64,000 bases of DNA from contig NZ_JAHQZR010000015.1 of NCBI RefSeq assembly GCF_019049105.1, positions 88,400 to 152,399 on the forward strand. Direction: 5' to 3'. The translations under genes were made by a program, and so were the position numbers. Source of the DNA: Leucobacter chinensis (GTDB lineage: Bacteria; Actinomycetota; Actinomycetes; Actinomycetales; Microbacteriaceae). The notes under the pieces are model-generated. The model was not told where the DNA came from. It searched no databases and saw only the letters and a program-made list of their open reading frames with translations. Positions 42,449-51,773 of this stretch are shown one piece after another. Numbering within the stretch: position 1 is the stretch's first letter; the number at the start of each line of letters is the position of its first letter.

Positions 42449-44002
42449 ATGACAGAGCAGGGCAGCGCACGCCACGTCATGGCGATTGACCAGGGCACAA
42501 CCTCGACGAGGGTCATCATCTTTGACCACGAGGGGCGCATTCAAGGCGCTGCGCAGCGTGAGCATCGCCAGATTTTTCAGCACCCGGGCTGGGTGGGCCA
42601 CAGCGCCACAGAGATCTGGCGCACGACCCGCGACCTCATGCGCGAGGCACTCGCCGTCTCGCACTTGAAAGCCCACGAGATTGCAGCGCTCGGCATCACC
42701 AACCAGCGTGAAACGACGGTGGTGTGGGACAAACGTACGGGCCAGCCCGTGTACGAGGCGATCGTGTGGCAAGACACCCGCACGCAAGGCCTCATCGACG
42801 AGCTGACCGAGGCCCACGGGGCCGACTTCTTGCGCAGCGTGACGGGCTTGCCCCTCGCGACGTACTTTTCTGCGTCGAAGGTGAGGTGGATCCTCGACAA
42901 TGCTCCCGGCGCACGTGAGAAAGCCGAGCGCGGGCATTTGCTCTTCGGCACGATCGATACGTGGTTGGTGTGGAACCTTACGCGGGGCGAGGGGGCCGAA
43001 CCCGTGCACGCGACCGACGCGACGAACGCGAGTCGCACCCAGTTGTGCGACATTCGTGATTTGGCGTGGAGTGAGAAAGCGCTCGACCTCTTCGGCGTTC
43101 CCGAGTCGATGCTGCCCGAGATTCGTCCCTCAGTGGGCGACTTTGGAAGGGTCGTCGCGGTCGACGAGCTCGAGGGGCTTCCCATTGCGGGCATTCTTGG
43201 TGACCAGCAGGCAGCGACCTTCGGGCAGGCGGGCTTCGCCGAGGGTGCAGCAAAGAACACATACGGAACCGGCTGCTTCTTGATCGTGAACACGGGCGAA
43301 GAGGTGGTGCACTCAGACAACGGTCTGCTCACGACGGTTGCCTACCAAATTGCTGGCGAGAAGCCGCGGTACGCCCTCGAAGGTTCAGTGGCAGTGGCGG
43401 GCTCGCTGCAGCACTGGCTGCGTGACAATCTGGGCCTGTTTCGCGACTCTGAAGAGATCGAGGGGCTCGTCACGAGCGTTCCTGACACCGGCGGGGCCGT
43501 CATCGTGCCGGCTTTCTCGGGGCTTTTCGCGCCGAGGTGGCAGCCTGACGCGAGGGGCGTCATCGTGGGGCTCACCCGTTTTGTCACGAAGGCGCACCTC
43601 GTGCGGGCTGCGAGTGAGGCGATCGCGTTTCAGTCGGTCGAGGTCATCGAAGCAGCCGCGGCCGATCTGGGGCACGAGCTCACCGAGATTCGAGTCGACG
43701 GCGGGGCTTCGGTGAGCGAATTTCTCATGCAGTTTCAGGCAGACCTGCTCGGCTTTGACGTTGTGCGCCCCGAGGTACTCGAGACGACGGCGCTCGGAGC
43801 CGCCTATGCCGCCGGTTTCAGCGTTGGCGTGTGGGGCACGCTCGATGAAATCGCCGAGAACTGGCGCGAAGAGAAGCGGTTTACGCCGGCGATGTCGGGT
43901 GACGACCGCGACCGCAGAATGCGCATCTGGAACAGGGCGGTTGAACGCTCACTCGCCTGGGTCGATGATGATGTCATCACGGGTGCCGGTGGGGCCTCAT
44001 AA
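42449..44002 (+). CDS. glpK: Glycerol kinase
   Basis: A 517-residue FGGY-family kinase converting glycerol to sn-glycerol 3-phosphate. AIDQGTTSTRVIIFD is the N-terminal phosphate loop. GITNQRETTVVWD, YEAIVWQDTRT, the AKNTYGTGCFLIVNTGE segment and RVDGGASVSEFLMQFQADLL follow in family order. The start is uncertain: ATG 42449 matches the family N-terminus but has a weak ribosome binding site; in-frame ATG 42419 would add ten residues. No glpF or glpD is adjacent. It lies just after the TRAP terminator, so it has its own promoter in about 40 bp or is leaderless. Confidence 0.96.
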   Translation: MTEQGSARHVMAIDQGTTSTRVIIFDHEGRIQGAAQREHRQIFQHPGWVGHSATEIWRTTRDLMREALAVSHLKAHEIAALGITNQRETTVVWDKRTGQPVYEAIVWQDTRTQGLIDELTEAHGADFLRSVTGLPLATYFSASKVRWILDNAPGAREKAERGHLLFGTIDTWLVWNLTRGEGAEPVHATDATNASRTQLCDIRDLAWSEKALDLFGVPESMLPEIRPSVGDFGRVVAVDELEGLPIAGILGDQQAATFGQAGFAEGAAKNTYGTGCFLIVNTGEEVVHSDNGLLTTVAYQIAGEKPRYALEGSVAVAGSLQHWLRDNLGLFRDSEEIEGLVTSVPDTGGAVIVPAFSGLFAPRWQPDARGVIVGLTRFVTKAHLVRAASEAIAFQSVEVIEAAAADLGHELTEIRVDGGASVSEFLMQFQADLLGFDVVRPEVLETTALGAAYAAGFSVGVWGTLDEIAENWREEKRFTPAMSGDDRDRRMRIWNRAVERSLAWVDDDVITGAGGAS

Positions 44003-44150
44003 ATCGGCGAAATCATAACGATTTTCGGGCCCAGGGCCTCTCGCGTTGTGGGCGTGTCGCTCGGGGGAGTATTCTCGCTGTGATGCCCATAGTTGCTTTA
44101 CCCGTCTTCTTATACCCGTTTACGGTGGGCAGAAATTTGGAGGAAACACA

Positions 44151-45224
44151 GTGATTGCAACCTCACGCAAGCGAATGCTTGCCACGATTGCTGCTACGGG
44201 AGCCGCTGCTCTCGTTCTCGTCGGCTGCGGTAATGCACCCGAAGCAGGCGACAACGGCTCGAAGGAGGGGTCAGATAACTCAGACTTCCTCGCCTGCGCC
44301 GTTTCTGATGAGGGAAGCTGGAACGATAAGTCGTTCAACCAGGTTTCGATGCTCGGCATGACCGAAGCCAAGGACGGCCTTGACATCGAGATCAAGGACG
44401 CAGAGTCGAAGTCTGAAGAAGACTACACTCCGAACCTCGAGGCCATGGTCGCCAAGGGCTGCGACATCACCTTTGCGGTCGGCTTCAAGATCGTTGAGCA
44501 GATTAACGCTGCAGCGACCGAGAACCCCGACTCGAACTTCGTGATCATTGACTCAGAGGCCGAAGGCCTCGACAACCTCAAGGGCATGACCTGGGAGACC
44601 ACCCAGTCGGCGTTTCTTGCAGGCTACCTCTCGGCTGCCTACAGTGAGTCGAAGGTCATCGGCACCTACGGTGGCATGAACATTCCCGCTGTGACTGACT
44701 TCATGGTTGGCTTCACCAACGGCGCGAAGTACTACGAAGAAGAGACCGGCACCAAGGTGACCGTGCTCGGCTGGGACGCTGACAAGCAGGACGGCGACTT
44801 CGTTGGTGACTTTGAGAACGGCACCGCCGCAAAGAGCATCTCAGAGGGCCAGATTGAAGCTGGCGCTGACGTGATCATGCCGGTTGCTGGCGGCCTCTTT
44901 GGTGCGACGAGCGAAGCGATCAAGGAGTCGGGCAAAGACATCGTCATGATCGGTGTTGACCTCGACATTGCCAAGAACAGCCCGCAGTACGCTGACCAGA
45001 TTCTTACCTCGGTTGAGAAGCAGATCAACGTTTCGATCTACGACGTCATCGAGAGCGCGAAAGACGGCAGCTTCTCGAGCGATGGTTACGTAGGCACCCT
45101 CGAAAACGACGGCACGCGCCTCAGCCCCTTCTACGAGTTTGAAGACAAGATCGACGCTTCGATCATTGAGAAGCTCGACGAGCTCAAGAAGAAGATTATT
45201 GCTGGCGAGGTAGAAACCCGCTAA
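44151..45224 (+). CDS. BMP-family nucleoside-binding lipoprotein (PnrA-like)
   Basis: A 357-residue ABC binding protein of the basic membrane protein/PnrA family. A signal peptide ends in the lipobox LVLVGC. The family core SDEGSWNDKSFNQ, VGFKIVEQI, TWETTQSAFLAGYLSAA and IGTYGGMNIPAVTDFMVGF is complete. The start is GTG 44151 with GGAGGA upstream; a longer in-frame reading has no signal-peptide logic. It opens the five-gene operon ending in cytidine deaminase, pointing to nucleoside uptake. Confidence 0.93.
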   Translation: MIATSRKRMLATIAATGAAALVLVGCGNAPEAGDNGSKEGSDNSDFLACAVSDEGSWNDKSFNQVSMLGMTEAKDGLDIEIKDAESKSEEDYTPNLEAMVAKGCDITFAVGFKIVEQINAAATENPDSNFVIIDSEAEGLDNLKGMTWETTQSAFLAGYLSAAYSESKVIGTYGGMNIPAVTDFMVGFTNGAKYYEEETGTKVTVLGWDADKQDGDFVGDFENGTAAKSISEGQIEAGADVIMPVAGGLFGATSEAIKESGKDIVMIGVDLDIAKNSPQYADQILTSVEKQINVSIYDVIESAKDGSFSSDGYVGTLENDGTRLSPFYEFEDKIDASIIEKLDELKKKIIAGEVETR

Positions 45225-45236
45225 CACCGCGTTGAG

Positions 45237-45269
45237 GGCAGCGGTCGAGGGTTTCTCGCGGCCGCTGCC
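45237..45269 (+). terminator. Intraoperon hairpin after the binding-protein gene
   Basis: GGCAGCGG (45237-45244) pairs with CCGCTGCC (45262-45269), with a nested CGAG/CTCG stem in the loop. As in the oligopeptide locus, it would keep the binding protein more abundant than the transporter core. Confidence 0.65.
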
Positions 45270-45354
45270 TCTTCGCTACGATGAAGGCTATTCGCGACGC
45301 GCCCGCCTCTTTCGGGTGCGCCGCACGAGGGAAGCGGATCGGGGCACACTCTCC

Positions 45355-46854
45355 ATGAAACTTGAGTTCAGAGGCGTTACAAAGCGCTTCGGGTCGTTCA
45401 CCGCGAACGACAAGATCGATCTCACCGTCGAACCGGGCGAGATTCACTCGCTGCTCGGCGAGAACGGTGCGGGCAAATCAACGCTGATGAACGTGCTGTT
45501 CGGGCTTCTTGACCCCGACGAGGGAGAAATTCTGCTCGATGGAGAGCCGGTTGCGTTCGACGGCCCCGGAGACGCGATGGCCGCGGGCATCGGCATGGTG
45601 CATCAGCACTTCATGCTCATTCCGGTCTTCACGGTCGCCGAGAACGTGATGCTCGGTCACGAGCCAACCCGCGGTGGTGGGCTGCTCGACCTTGACGCGG
45701 CGCGTTCAATGGTGCGTGAGATTTCGGCCCGCTTCGGCTTCAACCTCGACCCCGACGCCAAGGTCGAAGACCTGCCGGTGGGTGCGCAGCAGCGCGTCGA
45801 AATCGTCAAGGCGCTTGCGCGCGACGTTCAGGTGCTCGTGCTCGATGAGCCCACGGCGGTGCTCACCCCGCAAGAGACCGACGAACTCATGAACATTATG
45901 AGGCAGCTTGCCCAGGCCGGCACCTCAATCATCTTTATTACCCACAAGCTTCGCGAGGTCAAGGCCGTTGCCGACAAGATTACGGTGATGCGCCTCGGCA
46001 AGGTCGTGGGTGAGGGCTCGAATCAAGACTCAACGTCGAGGCTTGCTGAGCTCATGGTCGGCCGCTCGGTCGAACTGACGACCGCAAAGCAGCAGGCAAA
46101 CCCCGGCGAGGTGAAGCTGCAGGTTTCAAACCTCACGCTCGTGAGCCAACAGGGCGTCGCCCTGCTCGATAACGTGTCGTTTGACATTCGTGCGGGCGAG
46201 GTGCTCGCGGTTGCGGGCGTTCAGGGCAACGGGCAAACCGAGCTTACCGAGACGCTCATTGGGTTGCGCCACGGCGCGAAAGGCTCGGTGACGCTCGACG
46301 GCACCGAGATGCTCGGCAAGACGGTGAAAGAGCTCATCGATATGGGCATTGGGTACGTGCCCGAAGATCGCTCGAGTGACGGCGTCATTGGCAACTTCAC
46401 GGTCGCCGAAAACTTGATGCTCAACCGCAGCTGGGGCGAGCCGTTCGTGAAAGCGGGCTCACTGCAGCTCGGCTACCGAGAGCGCTTCGCCAACGAGGCC
46501 ATCGCTGAGTTCGATATTCGCACGCAGGGCCCGAACGCCAAGGTGAGCAGTCTCTCTGGCGGTAACCAGCAGAAGGTCATCATCGCGCGCGAACTCCTGA
46601 GCGATACGCAGCTGTTCATCGCGTCGCAGCCCACGAGAGGCGTCGACGTCGGCTCAATCGAGTTCATTCACGAGCGCATCATCGGCCTGCGTGACGCGGG
46701 CCTGCCGGTGCTCATCGTGTCGACCGAACTCGACGAAGTGCTAAACCTGGCCGACCGCATCGCGGTCATGTACCAGGGCAAGATCGTGGGCATCGTTCCC
46801 GCAGACACCCCTCGAACCACGCTGGGAGAAATGATGGCGGGAGCGTCAGCATGA
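45355..46854 (+). CDS. Nucleoside ABC transporter ATP-binding protein (two fused ATPase domains)
   Basis: A 499-residue duplicated ABC ATPase of the sugar/nucleoside (RbsA/NupB) type. Domain 1 (about 1-235) has Walker A GENGAGKST, a QQR signature VGAQQRVEI and Walker B LVLDEPTAVLTP. Domain 2 (about 255-495) has the degenerate Walker A GVQGNGQTE normal for this family, and the signature LSGGNQQKVIIAREL. ATG 45355 matches the domain start; upstream in-frame sequence is noncoding. It overlaps the first permease gene by 4 bp. Confidence 0.94.
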   Translation: MKLEFRGVTKRFGSFTANDKIDLTVEPGEIHSLLGENGAGKSTLMNVLFGLLDPDEGEILLDGEPVAFDGPGDAMAAGIGMVHQHFMLIPVFTVAENVMLGHEPTRGGGLLDLDAARSMVREISARFGFNLDPDAKVEDLPVGAQQRVEIVKALARDVQVLVLDEPTAVLTPQETDELMNIMRQLAQAGTSIIFITHKLREVKAVADKITVMRLGKVVGEGSNQDSTSRLAELMVGRSVELTTAKQQANPGEVKLQVSNLTLVSQQGVALLDNVSFDIRAGEVLAVAGVQGNGQTELTETLIGLRHGAKGSVTLDGTEMLGKTVKELIDMGIGYVPEDRSSDGVIGNFTVAENLMLNRSWGEPFVKAGSLQLGYRERFANEAIAEFDIRTQGPNAKVSSLSGGNQQKVIIARELLSDTQLFIASQPTRGVDVGSIEFIHERIIGLRDAGLPVLIVSTELDEVLNLADRIAVMYQGKIVGIVPADTPRTTLGEMMAGASA

Positions 46855-48092
46855 CCGAGACAACCAAAGCGCCGGCCGAGCAAGCACAGCCCGGTACCCT
46901 GCAGCTCGCACTGCGCGAGATCTTCGGGGCGAGTTTCACGCGCACCGTGCTCGCGATCGTTATCGGCTTCGTGGTGGGTGCCGTGCTCATCGTCATCACG
47001 AACGAAGAGTTTCTCGCTTCGGTGGGGTACTTCTTCCAGCGCCCGGGCGACGCGCTCGGGGCGGCTTGGAACGCGGTGTACACCGGCTACAGCTCGCTCT
47101 TTACCGGGTCGATCTTCAACTCGAGCGCAAACACCTTTGATGTCGCGATTCGTCCATTCACCGAGACCCTGAGGTTCGCCGCACCGCTCATTCTTGCCGG
47201 CCTCGGCATTGCACTCTCGTTCAAGGTTGGCCTCTTTAACATCGGTGGCCTTGGTCAGATGCTCGTGGCTATCGCGGGCGCCTCATGGGTCTCGTTTGCG
47301 GTACCCATGCCAGTCGTGCTGCACATGCTCGTGGCCATGGCGGTCGGTGTTCTCGCGGCGATGGTCTGGGGCGGCATCGTCGGCCTACTGAAGGCTGCGA
47401 CGGGCGCTCACGAGGTCATCGTGACGATCATGATGAACTACATCGCCCTCTACGCGGTCTCGTACGCGATGCGTGCGGGCTTCTTGCACTCGCCCGATGC
47501 GGGCACGAACCCCAAGACCCCGCCGCCACTCGAAACGGCTCAATACCCAGCGCTGCTCGGCGATTCGTACCGCCTGCACCTGGGCTTCATCGTCGCGGTG
47601 CTGGGCGTCGTGCTGTACTGGTGGCTCATGGAGCGCTCGTCGCTCGGCTTCAGGCTTCGCGCTGTCGGTGAGAACCCGAGCGCAGCGGCAACGTCTGGCA
47701 TGAAGGTTTCGACGCTCTACATCATCACGATGGCGCTCAGCGCGATGTTCGTCGGCTTTGCCGGCGTCAACCAGGTGCTCGGAGGAAGCGTCGGTCTCAC
47801 GGCCTCGGCTGACTCGGGCATTGGTTTTGACGCGATCACCGTGGCGCTGCTGGGCGGCGGTAACGCGATCGGCATCTTCTTCGCTGGCCTGCTCTTCGGC
47901 GCAATGAAGGCCGGCGGCCCAGCGATGCAGATCGCGGGTGTGAGCCCCGAGGTGCTCGTTGTCGTACAGGGCGTCATCGTGCTCTTCATTGCGGCTCCGC
48001 CGCTCGTGCGCGCGATCTTCAGGCTTCCCAAGAGCGTTGAGAACGGGCCCATCGCCCAGAAATTCTCACGCACGAAGAAAGGCGGCGAATAA
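46851..48092 (+). CDS. Nucleoside ABC transporter permease, first subunit
   Basis: A 413-residue branched-chain-amino-acid/nucleoside-type permease with 10 or so helices. It has the ALSFKVGLFNIGGLGQML motif that marks the NupC/YufP-like subunit, the HEVIVTIMMNYIAL segment and the LRAVGENPSAAATSGM coupling loop. Its start overlaps the ATPase stop and its stop overlaps the next start (TAATG). It forms a heterodimeric channel with the next gene product. Confidence 0.93.
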   Translation: MTETTKAPAEQAQPGTLQLALREIFGASFTRTVLAIVIGFVVGAVLIVITNEEFLASVGYFFQRPGDALGAAWNAVYTGYSSLFTGSIFNSSANTFDVAIRPFTETLRFAAPLILAGLGIALSFKVGLFNIGGLGQMLVAIAGASWVSFAVPMPVVLHMLVAMAVGVLAAMVWGGIVGLLKAATGAHEVIVTIMMNYIALYAVSYAMRAGFLHSPDAGTNPKTPPPLETAQYPALLGDSYRLHLGFIVAVLGVVLYWWLMERSSLGFRLRAVGENPSAAATSGMKVSTLYIITMALSAMFVGFAGVNQVLGGSVGLTASADSGIGFDAITVALLGGGNAIGIFFAGLLFGAMKAGGPAMQIAGVSPEVLVVVQGVIVLFIAAPPLVRAIFRLPKSVENGPIAQKFSRTKKGGE

Positions 48093-49366
48093 TGACCGCG
48101 ACCGCTCATGAGTCAACTGCCCACGAGGCCATTGTGCGCCCCGTCGACTGGCGTGCGCCCATCTCGTTCATCGTGTTCGCCCTGGTGGGTTTCTTTGCCT
48201 TTGGGTTGAACGGCCCCTCGACAGACGTGGTATTTTCCTGGGCGTCGAAGGGTACTCCGAGCCTGCTGTCTGACATTACCGTGAATGCTCGCACCCTCGG
48301 GTTCGTCATCGGTAGCCTGATGCTCGTTATCACCGCCCTGACCCTCTGGCTTGCTCTCACGAGGCGCAAAATTTCAGCGTGGATCGTCGTCGGCTTTGCG
48401 CTGCTCTTTCTCGTCGGGCTGCTCGGCTGGGTCGGCGCGGGCGGCCGAGTGCCGATTGTGTACCTGCTCACCGGTGCGATCGCCTTCTCGGTTCCGGTGG
48501 TGCTTGGAGCTCTCGCAGGCGCCATGGGCGAGCGTGCGGGCGTGACGAACATCGCGATCGAGGGCCAGCTGCTCATGGGTGCCTTCACCGCCGCTTTCGT
48601 CGGCACGATCACGGGCAACCTCATCATCGCGATGTTTGCCGGCATGATTTCTGGTTCGCTCATCGGTGCGCTGCTCGCGGTCTTCTCGGTGAAGTACCAC
48701 GTCGACCAGATCATCGTCGGTGTCGTGGTGAACGTGCTCGTCGCCGGCATTACGAGCTTTGTTCACTCTTCGATGATGACTCGCGATGAGCAGGCCTACA
48801 ACTATCCTGGCACCCTGCCTGCGATCCGCATCCCGTTGCTCTCTGAGATTCCGGTGATTGGGCCGGTGCTCTTCAACCAGCGAATCACGACCTACCTCAT
48901 GTTTGCGCTCGTCATCTTCGTGACGGTGCTGCTCTACAAGACGCGCACGGGCCTCAGGCTGCGCGCGGTTGGCGAGCACCCGCTCGCTGCCGACACCGTG
49001 GGCATCAACGTCAACCGCACCCGTTTCTGGGTTGTGACGCTCTCGGGGCTCATTGCGGGCCTCGGCGGCGTGGCGCTCTCGATCGGCTCGGTGGGCGGAT
49101 TCATTCGCGAGATGAGCGCGGGGCAGGGCTACATTGCTCTCGCCTGCGTGATTCTTGGGCGCTGGAACCCACTTGCGGCAACGGCTGCGGCGTTCCTGTT
49201 CGGGTTCTCGAAGCAGTTTGGGGTGTGGGCGGCTCAGGCCGGCGCAGCGATTCCGACCGACTTCATCAACATGATCCCGTACATCGTGACGCTCATCGCG
49301 GTTGGCGGTTTCGTTGGCCGTTCGATCGCCCCAGCGGCGATCAACAAGCCCTACGTGAAGTCGTAA
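48092..49366 (+). CDS. Nucleoside ABC transporter permease, second subunit
   Basis: A 424-residue permease of the NupQ/YufQ type. It has an N-terminal extension with three helices (about 20-140) before the conserved core. The core shows GALAGAMGERAGVTNIAIEG, the YHVDQIIVGVVVNVL segment and the LRAVGEHPLAADTVGIN coupling loop. Single-base-overlap TAATG junctions link it to the permease before and the cytidine deaminase after it, supporting one transport and salvage operon. Confidence 0.93.
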   Translation: MTATAHESTAHEAIVRPVDWRAPISFIVFALVGFFAFGLNGPSTDVVFSWASKGTPSLLSDITVNARTLGFVIGSLMLVITALTLWLALTRRKISAWIVVGFALLFLVGLLGWVGAGGRVPIVYLLTGAIAFSVPVVLGALAGAMGERAGVTNIAIEGQLLMGAFTAAFVGTITGNLIIAMFAGMISGSLIGALLAVFSVKYHVDQIIVGVVVNVLVAGITSFVHSSMMTRDEQAYNYPGTLPAIRIPLLSEIPVIGPVLFNQRITTYLMFALVIFVTVLLYKTRTGLRLRAVGEHPLAADTVGINVNRTRFWVVTLSGLIAGLGGVALSIGSVGGFIREMSAGQGYIALACVILGRWNPLAATAAAFLFGFSKQFGVWAAQAGAAIPTDFINMIPYIVTLIAVGGFVGRSIAPAAINKPYVKS

Positions 49367-49782
49367 TGAGCACCGCGAGAGAGATTGATTGGCAGGCGCT
49401 GCGTGACGCGGCGGTCGAAGCGATGCAGCGGGCCTACGCGCCCTACTCGGAGTTTCCGGTGGGGGCCGCGGCCCTCGTCGATGACGGCCGCATCATTGCG
49501 GGCTGCAACGTCGAGAATGCGAGTTACGGTGTGGGGCTGTGCGCCGAGTGCACCCTCGTCGGGCAGCTGCAGCTCACGGGCGGCGGCAGACTCGTCGCTT
49601 TCGACTGCGTTGACGGCCGTGGCAACACCCTCATGCCGTGCGGGCGGTGCCGTCAGCTACTCTTTGAGGCGAGCACGCCCGGCATGCTGCTCAACACCGT
49701 CTCTGGTGTGAAGACGATCGAAGAAGTGCTGCCAGACGCATTTGGGCCGCGCACACTCGAAGCGTACGCGGCCCAAGAATAG
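49366..49782 (+). CDS. cdd: Cytidine deaminase
   Basis: A 138-residue tetrameric-type cytidine deaminase producing uridine or deoxyuridine. The substrate loop is YSEFPVGAAAL, NVENASYG follows, the zinc/catalytic motif is CAE in LCAECTLVGQ, and PCGRCRQLL supplies the other two zinc cysteines. The ATG overlaps the permease stop by one base. Operon position after a nucleoside importer says the imported substrates include cytidine or deoxycytidine. Confidence 0.95.
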   Translation: MSTAREIDWQALRDAAVEAMQRAYAPYSEFPVGAAALVDDGRIIAGCNVENASYGVGLCAECTLVGQLQLTGGGRLVAFDCVDGRGNTLMPCGRCRQLLFEASTPGMLLNTVSGVKTIEEVLPDAFGPRTLEAYAAQE

Positions 49783-49811
49783 TCGCGGCGTGAGGCCGCG
49801 GCTCGTGTCGG

Positions 49812-50522
49812 CTAGCGACCCCTGACGGTCACGCGCGAGAGCAGCTCTTCAGCGCTGCGGCGTGGGCCCGTGAAGAACGGGGTCTCTTCGATGACGTGCA
49901 GGCGTGCCTCGACGGCGCGCAGCTCACGCATGAGGTCGACGATGCGGGTGAGCTCGTCTGACTCGAAGGTGAGTAGCCACTCGTAGTCGCCGAGGGCGAA
50001 CGAGGCGAGCGTGTTCGCGAGAACATCGCCGTAGTCGCGCGCGGCCATGCCGTGCTCGCGCAGCATGCGGCTGCGGTCGGCTTTGTCGATAAGGTACCAC
50101 TCGCGTGAACGCACGAAGGGGTACACACACACGAAGTCCTTCGGCTCGTCGCCCGCGAGGAACGCGGGAACGTGCGAGCGGTTGAACTCGGCGGGGCGGT
50201 GCACACCGATGTTTGACCATACGGGCACGAGCCTGCCGCATGACCAGTCACGAATCATGCTGTAGGCGAGCTGCAGGGTCTCGGTATCGGTCGCGTGCAT
50301 CCACACGAGCAGGTCGGCGTCGGCTCTGAAACCGGTGATGTCGTACCAGCCGCGAATGGTGAGGCCCGACACCTTCTTCAGCGATTTCAGGAGCTTCGAA
50401 ACTGAGTCGCGGGGAGCCGGAGCATCAAGGTTCTCGCGAAACACAGAGTACATGGCGTAGTTAGTCTGGGCGTTGATCTCTTCAGCAACGTGAGTGTGAT
50501 CTACCACCGGGCGCGCATTCAT
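49812..50522 (-). CDS. hemQ: Coproheme decarboxylase (HemQ, chlorite dismutase-like)
   Basis: A 236-residue dimeric-barrel hemoprotein that decarboxylates coproheme III to heme b with peroxide, the last step of the coproporphyrin pathway used by Gram-positive bacteria. The YPFVRSREWYLID segment holds the Tyr radical site, and MLREHGMAARDY holds the probable axial His. YSVF, GWYDITGFRADADLL and the C-terminal EARLHVIEETPFFTG are typical. AAAGG precedes the ATG. It lies downstream of hemH on the same strand with a 44-bp gap, so the two final steps are co-encoded. Confidence 0.94.
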   Translation of the reverse strand: MNARPVVDHTHVAEEINAQTNYAMYSVFRENLDAPAPRDSVSKLLKSLKKVSGLTIRGWYDITGFRADADLLVWMHATDTETLQLAYSMIRDWSCGRLVPVWSNIGVHRPAEFNRSHVPAFLAGDEPKDFVCVYPFVRSREWYLIDKADRSRMLREHGMAARDYGDVLANTLASFALGDYEWLLTFESDELTRIVDLMRELRAVEARLHVIEETPFFTGPRRSAEELLSRVTVRGR

Positions 50523-50566
50523 GTGAAGGCCTTTCAGTTCGATGAGGTGGGGGTGAAAACGACTGG

Positions 50567-51664
50567 TTAGTCTTCGGGGCCTGCGAGCACGGGAATGTTC
50601 GTGACCTCGCCGTGACGCATGCGGCAGCTGTCGGCCGGTGCCACGTCGGGAAAAGCGCCGAGTGCGCCGACGGTCACTGCCTCAACGCTCTCTCCACGCT
50701 CGCGTGCTGAGCGCTCGACGATCATGTCGACGATGCTCTTGACGAAGGGGGCAGCGGTGCCGACGGTTGCGGCGCGTGCCGACTCGATCTTCATCTCGCC
50801 CGCCGTCTCGGTCGCCTCTATGTCGAGGTCAAACGCGACCTCCATATGGTCAGAGATGAAGCCGATGGGGGCAATAACGATCTTGGTAACGCCCTGGGCA
50901 GCGAGTGCTTCGATGTGGTCGTTGACATCGGGCTCGAGCCATGGAGTGCGTGGATCGCCCGAGCGTGAGCAGTATGAGAGTGACGAGGGCAGTGCCTCGC
51001 CGTAGCGCTCTTCGAGCATCGCGTCGATCGACTGGCGAACGTCTTCGTGCTGCTCGCGGTAGCCGGGGCCGGTCACGGCCGAGGCGTCTTGCATGGTGTC
51101 TGGAATCGAGTGGGTGACGTACACGATGTGAGCGCCCTTGATGCCGCCGGTGAGCGTCTCTCCCGCAGCGACGATCGCGTCGAAGTTGCTCTGCACAAAC
51201 CCGGGAGTGTTGAAGAAGGGGCGAAGAATGTCAATCTCGGGTGCTGATTCACCGAGTTCGGCAACCGCTGCTGCGAGGTGCTCGCGGTACTGGCGGCTTC
51301 CCGAGTACGAGGCATAGGCGCTCGTGACGAGGGTCAGCACGCGCTTCGTTCCGAAGGCGCTCGCGTCGCGCAGCGCGTCGACCGTGTAGGGGTGCCAGTT
51401 GCGGTTGCCCCAGATAACCGGGAGCGTGATGCCGCGTGAGTGAAGCTCGTCTTCGAGCGCCTGGCGCAGTGCGAGGTTCTGCTCGTTAATGGGGCTACGA
51501 CCGCCGAAGTGGTAGTAGTGCTCGCCGACCTCGGCGAGACGCTCTTCGGGGATTCCCTTGCCGACAGTGACGTTTTTCAGAAACGGAATGACGTCGTCGG
51601 GGGTGTTCGGGCCACCGAAAGAACAGAGGAGAAGTGCATCGTATGGAATCACGGTGTTGCTCAT
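50567..51664 (-). CDS. hemH: Coproporphyrin III ferrochelatase
   Basis: A 365-residue ferrochelatase inserting Fe2+ into coproporphyrin III (given the HemQ partner). It starts near YDALLLCSFGGPNTPDDV; the metal-site His is in VYVTHSIPDTM, and APIGFISDHMEVAFDLDIEA with the second acidic site follows. ATG 51664 matches the family start although its ribosome binding site is weak; the next in-frame ATG upstream would place the start inside the palindromic operator. The gene is divergent from an iron/heme ABC importer and shares its promoter region. It could also be named cpfC. Confidence 0.95.
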   Translation of the reverse strand: MSNTVIPYDALLLCSFGGPNTPDDVIPFLKNVTVGKGIPEERLAEVGEHYYHFGGRSPINEQNLALRQALEDELHSRGITLPVIWGNRNWHPYTVDALRDASAFGTKRVLTLVTSAYASYSGSRQYREHLAAAVAELGESAPEIDILRPFFNTPGFVQSNFDAIVAAGETLTGGIKGAHIVYVTHSIPDTMQDASAVTGPGYREQHEDVRQSIDAMLEERYGEALPSSLSYCSRSGDPRTPWLEPDVNDHIEALAAQGVTKIVIAPIGFISDHMEVAFDLDIEATETAGEMKIESARAATVGTAAPFVKSIVDMIVERSARERGESVEAVTVGALGAFPDVAPADSCRMRHGEVTNIPVLAGPED

Positions 51665-51690
51665 GCTGAGACTGTATCTCAGGAAAGCTG

Positions 51691-51736
51691 TACGTCTGAT
51701 GTATAACATCAGATGTGGAAATCATACGTCTGACGT
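51691..51736. promoter_or_regulatory. 19-bp palindrome and repeat in the hemH/iron-importer divergent promoter
   Basis: Bases 51695-51713 form TCTGATGT-ATA-ACATCAGA, a perfect 8+3+8 palindrome. TACGTCTGATGT (51691-51702) recurs as TACGTCTGACGT at 51725-51736, 34 bp on. The centre contains a TATAAC-like -10 element, so a bound repressor would cover the promoter. It does not resemble the DtxR/IdeR iron box. Confidence 0.7.
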
Positions 51737-51773
51737 GACCACTCTAGCCCCAGTTATGCATAAGGAGCAATGC

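Noticed and set aside
51691..51736. DtxR/IdeR iron box
   Set aside because: The palindrome lacks the TTAGGTTAG-type half-sites; a different regulator is more likely.
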